A DNA stretch of 13,404 nucleotides from an uncultured Collinsella sp. (GTDB taxonomy: Bacteria > Actinomycetota > Coriobacteriia > Coriobacteriales > Coriobacteriaceae), in assembly GCA_900549085.1 (NCBI GenBank), contig URMO01000059.1, forward strand, positions 1-13,404, in the 5' to 3' direction. The notes below the pieces were generated by a model. That model saw only the letters and a list, made by a program, of their open reading frames with translations. It was not told the origin of the DNA and did not search any database. How positions within the stretch are numbered: the first letter of the stretch is position 1; each line of letters opens with the position of its first letter. The translations under genes and the position numbers were made by a program. Of the stretch, positions 1-7,338 are shown piece by piece.

Positions 1-32
1 GTTCAGGAAGTTCACGAACGATCACTCTCCGT

Positions 33-1865
33 TTAGGTTCTTTGGTATCCGCGCAAATAAAGGCATATCCCGACGATTATAGAGGATAGGATTCCCGTAA
101 CCGCCGCCTTGGCGACGACCGGGCCCGCAAGGCTGGCAATTTCCATATGGTGTGCAAGACAAAACGATACGGCCGAGCCGATGCCGGCGACGGCAATTGC
201 GACGACGGCGGCAAGGTTCGATCCCTGCTCGGCGCGCTTGGCATGAGCATTGAGCAGCAGCGATGTTGCCGCGGCTGTTGCTGCAACCAGCACGATTGCA
301 GTGAGAAGGAGCGCGTCTCCCAGCGCTGCGGCGACATTGCTAAGCCCCAGTGCGCCTCCCGCAGAGAGAGCCGCTGCAGCAAGGCGGGCAAAGAGTGCGC
401 CCATGCCCGTGGCTGCCGCGGCGCTTGCCGGGCCGAGCCAAAACGCCGCGATGCTCGCGGCGGCTCCGGCGGCAAGGAGGGCGTCGCCGGTGAGGCAACC
501 CAGCGCAAGCGCGCAGGTGAGCGTCGTGCTCGCAGCTGCCTCGGTGCGTCCCCAAGCAATCCACCAACCGGACATGGCAGCGGCAAAAATGACCGCGACC
601 GGCAGCATCGACAGAATGCCCTGTGCCTGCATGGTGGCGTTGGCCATGAGCACCAAAAAGCCCACGGCCGAGATGGCCGAGCCAATCTGCGGGGCCAAGC
701 CTGCCGCCGCGCCAATGGCGACGGCCGCCACGACCAGCCCGGGAAGCGCCGCGACGCCGGCTGTCTGCATAAGCAAAAAGCTGAAGGCTCCGCATGAGAG
801 TGCCGAGATGCCGCGCATGGTGTAATTGCGTGCGCGGCCCCAGCGCGTGCCCGCCCAGCCAAGTGCGGGGTCGACCTCGACGGTGTCATCCTCGTAGCTC
901 GATGGCTCGATATCATCTGCCGCACACTCGTCATTCGAAAGCTCGCCTACCATCTGCTCCAAGCTGCGACGGCCTTCGCGCACGCTCCCCAAGCCGGCAA
1001 GGAGTCGGTCGCAGAATGCCTCGATGCTATCGGGGCGGTCTTGCGGCATGGGGGAGAGGGCGCTCATGAGCGCCGCCTCGGCCCCCGGGGGAAAGTGCGG
1101 GATCAGCTCACTGGGATAGGTGGCGACGCCGATGATGCGGTCGAGCGAGTCGGCGGGCGTGGACGCCATAAAGGGGGCGCTGCCGCACAGGCCCTCGTAG
1201 ATCACGCAGGCAAGGGCAAAGACATCGGCGCGCTCGTCGACCGTGCCGGTCTCGATGTCGAGCTGCTCGGGCGGCATGTAGCCGATGGTGCCGCCGCGCG
1301 ATCCGCCAAAGCCGCCGGCAGACGACAGCCGCGCCATGCCAAAGTCGGTGAGCTTTACATTGCCCGAATGGTCGATAAGCACATTGGCGGGCTTTATGTC
1401 CAGATGAAGCACGCCGTTTGCATGGGCAAAGGTGAGTGCCTGACCCAGCGCGTCGGCAATGGCAGCAGCCTCGTCAAAGGTGAGCGAGTGGCCATCCACG
1501 CGATGCAAAAACTCGGCCAACGACATGCCGTCGACATACTCCATGACCAGGTAGGCATAGGCGGTGTCGTGCGTAAAGTCGATAACCTGCACGATATTGG
1601 GGTGTTGAAGCATGGCGGCGGTATGTGCCTCGCGCAGCACGTCCATGATGTCGCTGGCGGGCATGCCGGCGCCGTTGATAAGAGGGATGCGCTTAATGGC
1701 CACGCGACGGCGCAGGTGCGTGTCGCGGCAAATCTCGATGGAGCCAAAACCGCCGGTCGCAAGCGTCTCGAGCGGCTGGTACCGCTTGAGCAGCTCGCGA
1801 GAGCTAGTGCCCTCCAAGGGAACGTCCGGCGAGAACCGGGCGGTATGTTGCGAGAAAAGCGGCAT
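33..1865 (-). CDS. Membrane Ser/Thr protein kinase (Hanks type) with polytopic C-terminal domain
   Basis: Predicted to phosphorylate Ser/Thr on cytoplasmic partners from the inner face of the membrane. Seen in the 610-aa product: glycine loop ATGGFGS (about 36-42), VAIK lysine 58, helix C glutamate 79, catalytic loop HLDIKPAN (154-161), DFG 174-176, and PPE (198-200) in place of APE; the kinase fold ends near residue 293. The catalytic loop reads HLD rather than HRD, so this is a non-RD kinase that may not need activation-loop phosphorylation. A short acidic linker is followed from about residue 346 by some 265 very Ala-rich hydrophobic residues, probably 8-10 membrane helices, in place of the PASTA repeats of PknB. 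I chose the ATG at 1863-1865 because GAGGG lies six bases upstream; the TTG start two codons earlier would leave no room for it. Substrate unknown. Kinase call firm, role open. Confidence 0.9.
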   Translation of the reverse strand: MPLFSQHTARFSPDVPLEGTSSRELLKRYQPLETLATGGFGSIEICRDTHLRRRVAIKRIPLINGAGMPASDIMDVLREAHTAAMLQHPNIVQVIDFTHDTAYAYLVMEYVDGMSLAEFLHRVDGHSLTFDEAAAIADALGQALTFAHANGVLHLDIKPANVLIDHSGNVKLTDFGMARLSSAGGFGGSRGGTIGYMPPEQLDIETGTVDERADVFALACVIYEGLCGSAPFMASTPADSLDRIIGVATYPSELIPHFPPGAEAALMSALSPMPQDRPDSIEAFCDRLLAGLGSVREGRRSLEQMVGELSNDECAADDIEPSSYEDDTVEVDPALGWAGTRWGRARNYTMRGISALSCGAFSFLLMQTAGVAALPGLVVAAVAIGAAAGLAPQIGSAISAVGFLVLMANATMQAQGILSMLPVAVIFAAAMSGWWIAWGRTEAAASTTLTCALALGCLTGDALLAAGAAASIAAFWLGPASAAAATGMGALFARLAAAALSAGGALGLSNVAAALGDALLLTAIVLVAATAAATSLLLNAHAKRAEQGSNLAAVVAIAVAGIGSAVSFCLAHHMEIASLAGPVVAKAAVTGILSSIIVGICLYLRGYQRT

Positions 1866-1945
1866 GGCCAACCCTCGTGCGTTTAAAGTTCGTTTGCGAG
1901 CGGCGGGCGCGGGGCCGAGCCGTTCGCGGTGGCATAGATGCTGCT

Positions 1946-1954
1946 AGTGTAGCA
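1946..1954 (-). promoter_or_regulatory. Candidate extended -10 promoter for the kinase gene
   Basis: On the minus strand the bases read TGCTACACT, an extended -10 (TGn plus TAnnnT), about 80 bases upstream of the kinase ATG. No good -35 is visible at the normal distance, which is usual for extended -10 promoters. It lies in the 144-base gap between the two minus-strand genes, so the kinase could be transcribed independently of the gene upstream. Called from pattern only. Confidence 0.4.
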
Positions 1955-2009
1955 CGCTCAGGCGGATGGCGAGGATGGCGGGATGCGAGGCTGCCTGTCT
2001 GGCTTGGCC

Positions 2010-2735
2010 TTAGCGCTTCTTCTTGCTCTTCTTCTGCTTGCGCCGCTTGCCCTTGTTATCCTGGGGCTTGTCGGCCTTGTCGCCCCGCTTGGCCTCGGCG
2101 GCAGCCTTCTCGGCCTTCATTTTCTTCTTCTTGGTCTCGATGCGGAGCTTTTTGTTAATGCGCGCCTTAAGGAAGGTGCCAAACTGCTCGGCATTGCCGC
2201 GGACAAAGGTGTCCTTAGGGATCGTCACGCCCTGGTCGGCGAACATGGCTACAAAGATGCGCTCGCCGTCGAGCACGTGGTCGAGCTTTTCAAACGGGAA
2301 GAACTGCGACTTGCCGCTCTTGCCCCAAACCATCAGGCCGTCCTCGTTGGCGGCGACGCGGCGATAGCGGCCACCCATGGACTCGTCGGCCTCGACGGCA
2401 TCGATAAAGTCGCGGGCGAGGGTGTGGTGCAGGTTTTTGCTCCACCAGGCCAAAAAGGCGCCGAATACGATCAGGACGACGCCAAACTTGATCCAGTTGC
2501 CGCCGGCCACCAGCATGCCAATGCCGAGCAGCGCGGCAATTGCCGCGGCGACATACAGCGAGCCGCGACGCCTGGGTGAGGCGACCAGGCGGGCGAAGTC
2601 GGTGACCAGGTCGTTTTCGTACTGGTACTCGTTGAGGTACAGGATGCCGTCGTCGGCTGCGGCCTGCTTCTCGAGCGCGACCTCGACCTGGTCGGCTGCT
2701 TCGGAGGGAACGAGGTTGCTCTCTGCGTCTGCCAT
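2010..2735 (-). CDS. YcxB-like membrane protein with lysine-rich tail
   Basis: A 241-aa protein of unknown function. Residues 1-57 are acidic and cytoplasmic-looking. Two hydrophobic stretches (about 60-78 and 81-98) form a membrane hairpin. The following 100 residues (VWGKSGKSQFFPFEKLD, then DQGVTIPKDTFVRGN) resemble the C-terminal domain of YcxB-like proteins, in which a small beta domain ends in an IPK-type motif. The last ~45 residues are almost all Lys, Arg, Ala, Glu and Asp and are probably disordered; they could bind nucleic acid or acidic lipid (inference). The ATG at 2733-2735 is preceded by AGGAG at a slightly long spacing. It is divergent from dnaX and lies upstream of the kinase gene on the same strand. 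The YcxB assignment is a recognition by sequence style, not a search. Confidence 0.72.
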   Translation of the reverse strand: MADAESNLVPSEAADQVEVALEKQAAADDGILYLNEYQYENDLVTDFARLVASPRRRGSLYVAAAIAALLGIGMLVAGGNWIKFGVVLIVFGAFLAWWSKNLHHTLARDFIDAVEADESMGGRYRRVAANEDGLMVWGKSGKSQFFPFEKLDHVLDGERIFVAMFADQGVTIPKDTFVRGNAEQFGTFLKARINKKLRIETKKKKMKAEKAAAEAKRGDKADKPQDNKGKRRKQKKSKKKR

Positions 2736-2850
2736 GCTCTTTGGACTCCTATCGCGGCGGGCTCGCCGTACGGGTTATTATGAGTGAAGTATGCCGTGCG
2801 ACCGCATGGCCGTCGCGGCAACAAGACTCAGTATACCCGGGGGAGCACCC
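2736..2850. promoter_or_regulatory. Divergent promoter region between the YcxB-like gene and dnaX
   Basis: These 115 bases separate two head-to-head genes and should hold both promoters. The best -10-like strings overlap each other on opposite strands: TATTAT at 2776-2781 (plus) and CATAAT at 2777-2782 (minus). Neither has a convincing -35. If both are used, the polymerases would compete for one site. A shorter option for dnaX is the TATACC string near 2832. Confidence 0.3.
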
Positions 2851-5343
2851 ATGGAATCGTTGTACCGAAAGTATCGCCCGCTCACCTTCGACTCCGTGGT
2901 GGGCCAGCAGCATATCGTCTCGACGCTCGAGCACGCCATCACCGAGGGACGCCTGTCCCACGCGTACCTGTTCTGCGGACCGCGCGGCACGGGCAAGACC
3001 ACCATGGCGCGCATCCTTGCCAAGGCGCTGCTGTGCCGCAATGCCGAGGCGGCGCGCGCCGAGGGCGCAAGCGGCTGCATGCCCGACGGCACCTGTGAGG
3101 AGTGCGAGCTCATCGCCGAGGGCAACCACCCCGATGTCTACGAGCTCGATGCCGCAAGCCGCACGGGCGTGGACAATGTGCGCGAGGAGATCATCAACTC
3201 CGTCAACTTTGCCCCGGTGCGCGGCAAGTACAAGATCTATATCATCGACGAGGTTCACATGCTCACGACGGCGGCGTTCAACGCGCTGCTCAAGACGCTC
3301 GAGGAGCCGCCGGCACACGTGATCTTTGTGCTGTGCACCACCGATCCGCAAAAGATTCTGGAGACCATCCTCTCGCGCTGCCAGCGCTTCGATTTCCACC
3401 GCATCGGCAACGAGGATATCGAGCATCGCCTGTCCTACGTGTGCGAGCAGGAGGGCTTCGATTACGACGACGAGGCGCTCGCCATCGTGGCGCGCCATGC
3501 CAAGGGCGGCATGCGCGACGCGCTCTCCACGCTGGAGCAGCTGAGCGTTTTTGGCAACGGCGCCGTGCATGCGGACGATGCCCGCTCGCTTTTGGGCGAG
3601 GTTTCGGACCAGATTCTGGGCGAGTTTGCCCGCGCCATCGCCGAGCGTGATATTGCTGAGCTCTATGGGCTCATTCGTGCACAGGTCGAGGAGGGCAATG
3701 ACCTGCTTGAGCTGACGCGCGACCTGGTGGCGCATGTGCGCGACGTGTATGTGGCTTGCGTTGCCGGTGCCCGTGCCGAGCTGTTTGAGGGCGGGGTCGA
3801 GCAGGCCGAGGCGCTTGCTGCCGAGGCCGCCGCCTTTGGCGAGCATTCGGCCGACCGTCTGGCCCGCGTGCTGACGGTGCTTGACGATGCCGCGCTGGAG
3901 ATGAGGGGCGCGAGCGACGTGCGCCTGGTGCTCGAGATCGCCTGCACGCGCCTGGCACGTCCCGAGGCCGATCTGACCATTGAGGCCCTGGCCGAGCGCG
4001 TGGCACGCTTGGAGGCCATGGTTGCCAACGCCGCGGTGCCGGCGAGCGTGGCTGCTGCTCAAGCGAGTGCGCCTGCTGCATCCGCACCCGCTGCTGCCCA
4101 GCAGCCGACGCTCATTTCGGGCGCCCGCGCTGCCGCTCCTGCGGTGACCGTCGCCCCCGCTGCTACGTCCGCGCATCAGGGTGGCATGCCTTGGGACCGC
4201 GGCGCTGCTGTTCCGTCTGCCCAGCCTGCGCCCGCGCCGACCCCCAAGCCTGCCGCGCTGACATCTCAGCCTACATCGGCTCCGATGTCTCAGCCCGTTG
4301 CGGCTCCCGCGCCTGCCGCCGCTCCGGCACCTAAGCCCCAGCTCAACAACGCCGCCCAGGTTGCTGCCGCCGGCGCCGCCGAGACCCCCGCGGTCGAGGA
4401 TGCCGGCGAGCTACAGCGCAAATGGGCCGAGGTCGTCGAGCGCGTCAAAGCTCAGCAAGCCTCCTACGCGGCTCTTCTGCTTAACGCCCGCGCCACGGCG
4501 GACGACGGCTCTAAGCTTACGGTGTCGTTCCCCACGGCCTTTGCCATCAAGATGCTCGGCCGCGCCGATACGCAGTCGGTGGTCCTGCCGACAGTCAACG
4601 CAGTCTTCGGTCGTCGTACCGTCGACTATGTCCTGAATGGGGGTGGCACGCCGGCTCCTCAACATGAGGAGCATTCTCCATCTGCACGGGCTGCGGCATC
4701 TGCGGACCCGCAACCCGTGTCCTCGGCGGCCCCTGTATCCTCGAGCGCCAGCGCTCCGCAGCGGCAAGCGACGTCGGTGATGGCACCGACCTCGTCGGCG
4801 CCTGAACCCGCTGCGGCCAAACCGGCTGCTCCGGTCCCCGCACCCAAGCCCGTTGCCGCGCCTGTGCCCAAGCCATCCGACCTGGCCAAGACCCCCTGGC
4901 TGCGCTCCGACAACCCCGCCGGCGCCCCCGCTACGGGTAAGCTCCCGACCGAGCCCGCGCCCCGAGCGCCCGAGCGCGCGTCCGCTCCCAAGACTCAGCC
5001 GTCTGCGCAGGCTGCGTCGTGGGAATCCGAGCAGGTGCCCTACGACGACGCCATGGTCGGCGGCTTCGCCGGCGATGCGAGCGGGGAGGATCTTCCTCCG
5101 TTCGACGTGCCTGCCGCGGTGCCTGCGCCCAGCCCTGCCGCTTCAGTCGCGGCTCCCGCAGCTGCGACGTCCGCTCCCGCAAGCGATGACGCCCCCGCTG
5201 CCCCTTGGGAGTCCAACCCCGGCGCCGGCAGTCCCTTCGGCCACCAGGGCGCAGCCCCGAGCATCCCGCAGACCGAGGATGAGGCCAAAGCCCTCATCCG
5301 CAACGTCTTTGGCCAGGCCACCATCTTCAAACCGGTGGAGTAA
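2851..5343 (+). CDS. dnaX: DNA polymerase III subunit gamma/tau (clamp loader)
   Basis: ATPase subunit of the replication clamp loader, which opens the beta clamp and loads it on primed DNA. Seen in the 830-aa product: the family start (SLYRKYRP), Walker A GPRGTGKTT at 43-51, four zinc-binding cysteines (62, 76, 82, 85), Walker B IIDEVH at 131-136, sensor-1 CTTD and the arginine-finger SRC motif at 175-177. A helical collar domain runs to about residue 390. After an Ala/Pro-rich linker comes the DnaX C-terminal domain (about 520-598, starting LQRKWAEVVERVK and ending in VFGRRTVDYVL). A second long Ala/Pro linker leads to a conserved-looking C-terminus (ALIRNVFGQATIFKPVE). I chose the ATG at 2851 because GGGGGAG precedes it and the family N-terminus starts there; an in-frame ATG 60 bases upstream adds no family sequence. 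Longer than many homologues because of the linkers. I see no A-rich slippery heptamer, so a gamma form by frameshifting is not indicated. Confidence 0.97.
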   Translation: MESLYRKYRPLTFDSVVGQQHIVSTLEHAITEGRLSHAYLFCGPRGTGKTTMARILAKALLCRNAEAARAEGASGCMPDGTCEECELIAEGNHPDVYELDAASRTGVDNVREEIINSVNFAPVRGKYKIYIIDEVHMLTTAAFNALLKTLEEPPAHVIFVLCTTDPQKILETILSRCQRFDFHRIGNEDIEHRLSYVCEQEGFDYDDEALAIVARHAKGGMRDALSTLEQLSVFGNGAVHADDARSLLGEVSDQILGEFARAIAERDIAELYGLIRAQVEEGNDLLELTRDLVAHVRDVYVACVAGARAELFEGGVEQAEALAAEAAAFGEHSADRLARVLTVLDDAALEMRGASDVRLVLEIACTRLARPEADLTIEALAERVARLEAMVANAAVPASVAAAQASAPAASAPAAAQQPTLISGARAAAPAVTVAPAATSAHQGGMPWDRGAAVPSAQPAPAPTPKPAALTSQPTSAPMSQPVAAPAPAAAPAPKPQLNNAAQVAAAGAAETPAVEDAGELQRKWAEVVERVKAQQASYAALLLNARATADDGSKLTVSFPTAFAIKMLGRADTQSVVLPTVNAVFGRRTVDYVLNGGGTPAPQHEEHSPSARAAASADPQPVSSAAPVSSSASAPQRQATSVMAPTSSAPEPAAAKPAAPVPAPKPVAAPVPKPSDLAKTPWLRSDNPAGAPATGKLPTEPAPRAPERASAPKTQPSAQAASWESEQVPYDDAMVGGFAGDASGEDLPPFDVPAAVPAPSPAASVAAPAAATSAPASDDAPAAPWESNPGAGSPFGHQGAAPSIPQTEDEAKALIRNVFGQATIFKPVE

Positions 5344-5364
5344 CCGTGCGGGCGGACATACTGC

Positions 5365-5838
5365 TCACGAAGAGCTCTCTTTGTCCGGGCGCATCTGTAT
5401 TTCGGACATGTGTAGTGTGGTGCCGCGTATATCGCATTCGAGCAGACAGGCACGTGACGGTCGGCCTAGGATGCTGAGGTCGATACGATATGTCGCATGG
5501 CTGTCCGTGTACTCGACTTGCTCGGCGTTGACGGTTGCTCCGATTGTAAATAAAGAGCCCAGTTCGGCATCGACAATCTTGGAGTCCTTTATCTTGACCT
5601 TGAACTCTTGGTAGAGGGACGGGCTGTTGTAGTAAATGGTTCGGGTTCCGTCGGTGCACTCATCGGCCGCTTCCCATTTGACGACGGGCTGGTCCGAGCT
5701 GGATATCAGCAGTTCTGCTCCAAAGGCTATGGCATGGGTGATGACAACCAGCAATGCCCAGCCGACAAAGAGATAGAGAACCACATATGCAACGGGGTGT
5801 TTTGAGCGGATGTTTTGGAGCGCGTCGGGGACATTCAT
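5365..5838 (-). CDS. Small single-pass membrane protein, unknown function
   Basis: A 157-aa protein with a short cytoplasmic N-terminus, one hydrophobic helix (about residues 16-40) and an extracytoplasmic domain of some 115 residues containing three cysteines and many beta-prone stretches. It ends in a polar tail (MRPDKESSS). I do not recognise it with confidence. The layout (one helix, small beta domain, G-rich turn in ILGRPSRA) is reminiscent of Coa1-like/DUF proteins, but this is weak. The ATG at 5836-5838 has GGAGG six bases upstream, better than the ATG ten codons earlier. It lies opposite to dnaX, 21 bases past the dnaX stop, so transcription is convergent with dnaX. The gene and its upstream region look richer in A and T and less codon-biased than the neighbours, which suggests later acquisition. 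Confidence 0.75.
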   Translation of the reverse strand: MNVPDALQNIRSKHPVAYVVLYLFVGWALLVVITHAIAFGAELLISSSDQPVVKWEAADECTDGTRTIYYNSPSLYQEFKVKIKDSKIVDAELGSLFTIGATVNAEQVEYTDSHATYRIDLSILGRPSRACLLECDIRGTTLHMSEIQMRPDKESSS

Positions 5839-5872
5839 GGGGCACCTCCAAATTGCGATCTTTGACAATCAA

Positions 5873-5881
5873 ATTTTACCA
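5873..5881 (-). promoter_or_regulatory. Extended -10 promoter of the small membrane protein gene
   Basis: The minus strand reads TGGTAAAAT, a near-consensus extended -10, about 35 bases upstream of the ATG at 5838. This predicts a leader of roughly 28 bases containing the GGAGG ribosome site. No clear -35 is seen. Confidence 0.5.
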
Positions 5882-6095
5882 TGCCGTCATGAGCGCCACC
5901 TCGAGCGGCGGTTTAGCATTTTGCTATCTAGCTGGATGCAGAAAATGCCGGGTTCCGGCCCTGCTAGATTTAATTTGAGACATTTATGCAGATGCGAATT
6001 ATTCAACTTTGCATAATTTTTGGGTGCGGTTTGCACTCCAGGACATGTATATCGACTGAGGTAGCGTGTCCGCCCCGCTCGCTGGCCCCGCGCCG
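5882..6095. other. Gene-free AT-rich stretch with inverted repeats
   Basis: No supported gene lies here between the divergent promoters. Visible structure: TCTAGC (5927-5932) pairs with GCTAGA (5963-5968) around an inner GCCGG/CCGGC stem (5947-5951 with 5955-5959), followed by TTTAATTT, which looks like a terminator or small RNA hairpin on the plus strand. GCATTTT (5916-5922) can pair with AAAATGC (5942-5948) as an alternative fold. A second dyad, AATTAT/ATAATT (5997-6002 and 6013-6018), sits in an A+T island and ends in a run of T. Whether any of it is transcribed cannot be told from sequence. Confidence 0.35.
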
Positions 6096-6104
6096 TGGTA
6101 CGAT
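6096..6104 (+). promoter_or_regulatory. Candidate extended -10 promoter for ybaB-recR
   Basis: TGGTACGAT fits the extended -10 pattern and lies 75 bases upstream of the ybaB start. No -35 consensus is seen. It implies that ybaB-recR has its own promoter here rather than reading through from dnaX, as expected if the reversed gene breaks the usual cluster. Confidence 0.42.
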
Positions 6105-6152
6105 TTTTGAGTTTGAAAGTCCCGCCGTGCTCCGGCTGCCCTTGCAGCTCGG

Positions 6153-6166
6153 CGTGCGGCCGCACG
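6153..6166. repeat. 14-bp perfect palindrome just ahead of the ybaB ribosome site
   Basis: CGTGCGGCCGCACG is its own reverse complement. It ends one base before the AAAGGAG ribosome site (6168-6174) of ybaB. As DNA it could be an operator; as RNA it could form a short stem next to the ribosome site. Chance is possible in GC-rich DNA. Confidence 0.45.
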
Positions 6167-6179
6167 TAAAGGAGCCATC

Positions 6180-6500
6180 ATGGCCGGTATGAACATGCAG
6201 CAGATGATGAAGCAGGCCCGCAAGATGCAGGAGCAGCTTGCCGCCGCGCAGGAGAACCTCAAGTCCCAGACCGTCGACGCCTCTGCCGGCGGCGGCATGG
6301 TCAAGGTGACCGTTAACGGCGAGATGGAGCTCGTCAACCTCACCATCGATCCCGATGCCCTCGATCCCGAGGACGTCGATATGCTGCAGGACATGATCAT
6401 GGCTGCCGTCAACGAGGCCGTCCGCGGCGTCAACGAGCTCGCCAACAAGCAGATGGGCGCCATCACCGGCGGCCTTAACATTCCGGGCATGCCGTTCTAA
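6180..6500 (+). CDS. ybaB: YbaB/EbfC family nucleoid-associated protein
   Basis: A small DNA-binding protein that acts as a homodimer and helps organise the nucleoid; it is commonly encoded just upstream of recR. The 106-aa product shows the family pattern: a Met/Gln-rich N-terminal helix (NMQQMMKQARKMQEQL), a central three-stranded sheet (VKVTVNGEMELVNLTIDP), a C-terminal helix (DMIMAAVNEAVRGVNELANKQM) and a Gly/Pro tail. AAAGGAG five bases before the ATG fixes the start. It is followed after 13 bases by recR, most likely in one transcript. Confidence 0.95.
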   Translation: MAGMNMQQMMKQARKMQEQLAAAQENLKSQTVDASAGGGMVKVTVNGEMELVNLTIDPDALDPEDVDMLQDMIMAAVNEAVRGVNELANKQMGAITGGLNIPGMPF

Positions 6501-6513
6501 GACACGCATATAT

Positions 6514-7110
6514 ATGAGTGCGAATCACAGTCTGCAAAAACTGCTCGATGAGCTGGGCCGTCTGCCGGGCATTGGTCCCAAGTCGGCCCAGCGCATCGCC
6601 TATTACCTGCTCGAGGCCGATGCCGAGGAGGCCCGCCGCCTGGCCGAGGCCATCCTGGAGGTCAAGCAGGAGGTCCACTTTTGCAGCCGTTGCTTTAACT
6701 ACGCCACGGCCGACGAGTGCTCCATCTGCCAGGACCCGATGCGCGATACCACTCGCATTTGCGTGGTGGGCGAGCCGCGCGACGTCCAGGCAATCGAGCG
6801 CACGGGCAGTTACCATGGCCTGTACCATGTGCTGGGCGGCGTGATCAGCCCCATGGACAAGATTGGTCCCGAGCAGCTGCACATCCGCGAGCTGCTGGCG
6901 CGTCTGGGCCACGAGGATATCCATGAGGTTATCATCGCCACCAACCCCAACATCGAGGGCGAGACCACGGCGAGCTACCTGGCCCGCACTATCAAGCCAT
7001 TGGGCGTTGAGGTATCGCGTCTTGCGAGTGGCCTTCCCGTGGGCGGCGACTTGGAGTATGCCGACGAGCTTACGCTTGGCCGCGCTATCGAGGCCCGCCG
7101 CGCGATCTAG
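6514..7110 (+). CDS. recR: Recombination mediator protein RecR
   Basis: Works with RecO (and RecF) to load RecA on SSB-coated single-stranded DNA during gap repair. The 198-aa product has the full family layout: helix-hairpin-helix LPGIGPKSAQR at 17-27, a four-cysteine zinc site (57, 60, 69, 72), a Toprim domain from about residue 80 (ICVVGEPRDVQAIERTG, then ATNPNIEGE) and the C-terminal ASGLPVGGDLEYADE motif. Length is normal. The 13-base gap after ybaB has no good Shine-Dalgarno, so translation may be coupled to ybaB. The start is nevertheless the natural one by family length. Confidence 0.97.
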   Translation: MSANHSLQKLLDELGRLPGIGPKSAQRIAYYLLEADAEEARRLAEAILEVKQEVHFCSRCFNYATADECSICQDPMRDTTRICVVGEPRDVQAIERTGSYHGLYHVLGGVISPMDKIGPEQLHIRELLARLGHEDIHEVIIATNPNIEGETTASYLARTIKPLGVEVSRLASGLPVGGDLEYADELTLGRAIEARRAI

Positions 7111-7183
7111 GCGGTGTCAGCTCCGCGGCATGTCCCGTCGGCCTGCCGCACGGCGCGCTCATAATTGGGCATGCGTTCATGCA

Positions 7184-7199
7184 TTTGTTGTGCAACAAA
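7184..7199. promoter_or_regulatory. Dyad 1, operator-like
   Basis: TTTGTTGTGCAACAAA: 7-base arms TTTGTTG/CAACAAA around TG. It shares the core GTTGnGCAAC with the palindrome at 7260-7269. Centres are 73 bp apart, close to seven helical turns, which would place two bound proteins on the same face of the DNA. The regulator is unknown. Confidence 0.45.
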
Positions 7200-7259
7200 C
7201 CTGCTTTTCATCCGCTTATCGCGTGGATGGGTCCGTCTGCACCTCGTATTTGCCCATTC

Positions 7260-7269
7260 GTTGCGCAAC
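7260..7269. promoter_or_regulatory. Dyad 2, operator-like, overlapping the -35 region
   Basis: GTTGCGCAAC is a perfect 10-bp palindrome with the same core as the dyad at 7184-7199. It covers TTGCGC (7261-7266), which would be the -35 hexamer (19-base spacer) for the -10 at 7286-7291. A protein bound here would compete with RNA polymerase, so repression is the simplest reading. Confidence 0.42.
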
Positions 7270-7282
7270 CTTTTGGGTTCGC

Positions 7283-7291
7283 TGATACACT
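7283..7291 (+). promoter_or_regulatory. Extended -10 promoter of the anchored protein/kinase/FHA operon
   Basis: TGATACACT matches TGn plus TAnnnT, the same -10 hexamer (TACACT) as the candidate promoter of the other kinase gene. Expected start near 7298, giving a leader of about 55 bases before the ATG at 7354. Confidence 0.45.
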
Positions 7292-7313
7292 CAAATGTGA
7301 ATATGAAAGAATG

Positions 7314-7338
7314 CGCCGCTTTTAAGCGGCGTGTTTTT
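7314..7338 (+). terminator. Rho-independent terminator or attenuator
   Basis: CGCCGCTT (7314-7321) pairs with AAGCGGCG (7324-7331), followed by TGTTTTT. It could simply end the ybaB-recR transcript. Its position is odd: it lies downstream of the candidate promoter at 7283-7291 and only ten bases before the GGAGGAG ribosome site of the next gene, so transcripts from that promoter would have to pass it. That would make it an attenuator. Confidence 0.6.

Noticed and set aside
77..934. Several long open frames opposite to or out of frame with the left kinase gene
   Set aside because: They lie within the kinase gene, have Arg/Pro/Ala-rich nonsense composition and no ribosome sites; typical of GC-rich coding DNA.
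1866..1871. TTG start two codons upstream of the kinase ATG
   Set aside because: The GAGGG ribosome site would abut the TTG directly, while it is six bases from the ATG.
3320..3365. Possible programmed frameshift site in dnaX (GCAAAAGA)
   Set aside because: Only four A in a row, no slippery heptamer and no following hairpin evident.
2749..4176. 475-codon minus-strand open frame inside dnaX
   Set aside because: dnaX on the plus strand is certain by motifs; the antisense product shows no family pattern.
5983..6014. ARG-box-like half sites (ATGCA, ATTCA, TGCAT)
   Set aside because: No pair has the orientation and spacing of an arginine-repressor box, and no arginine gene is nearby.
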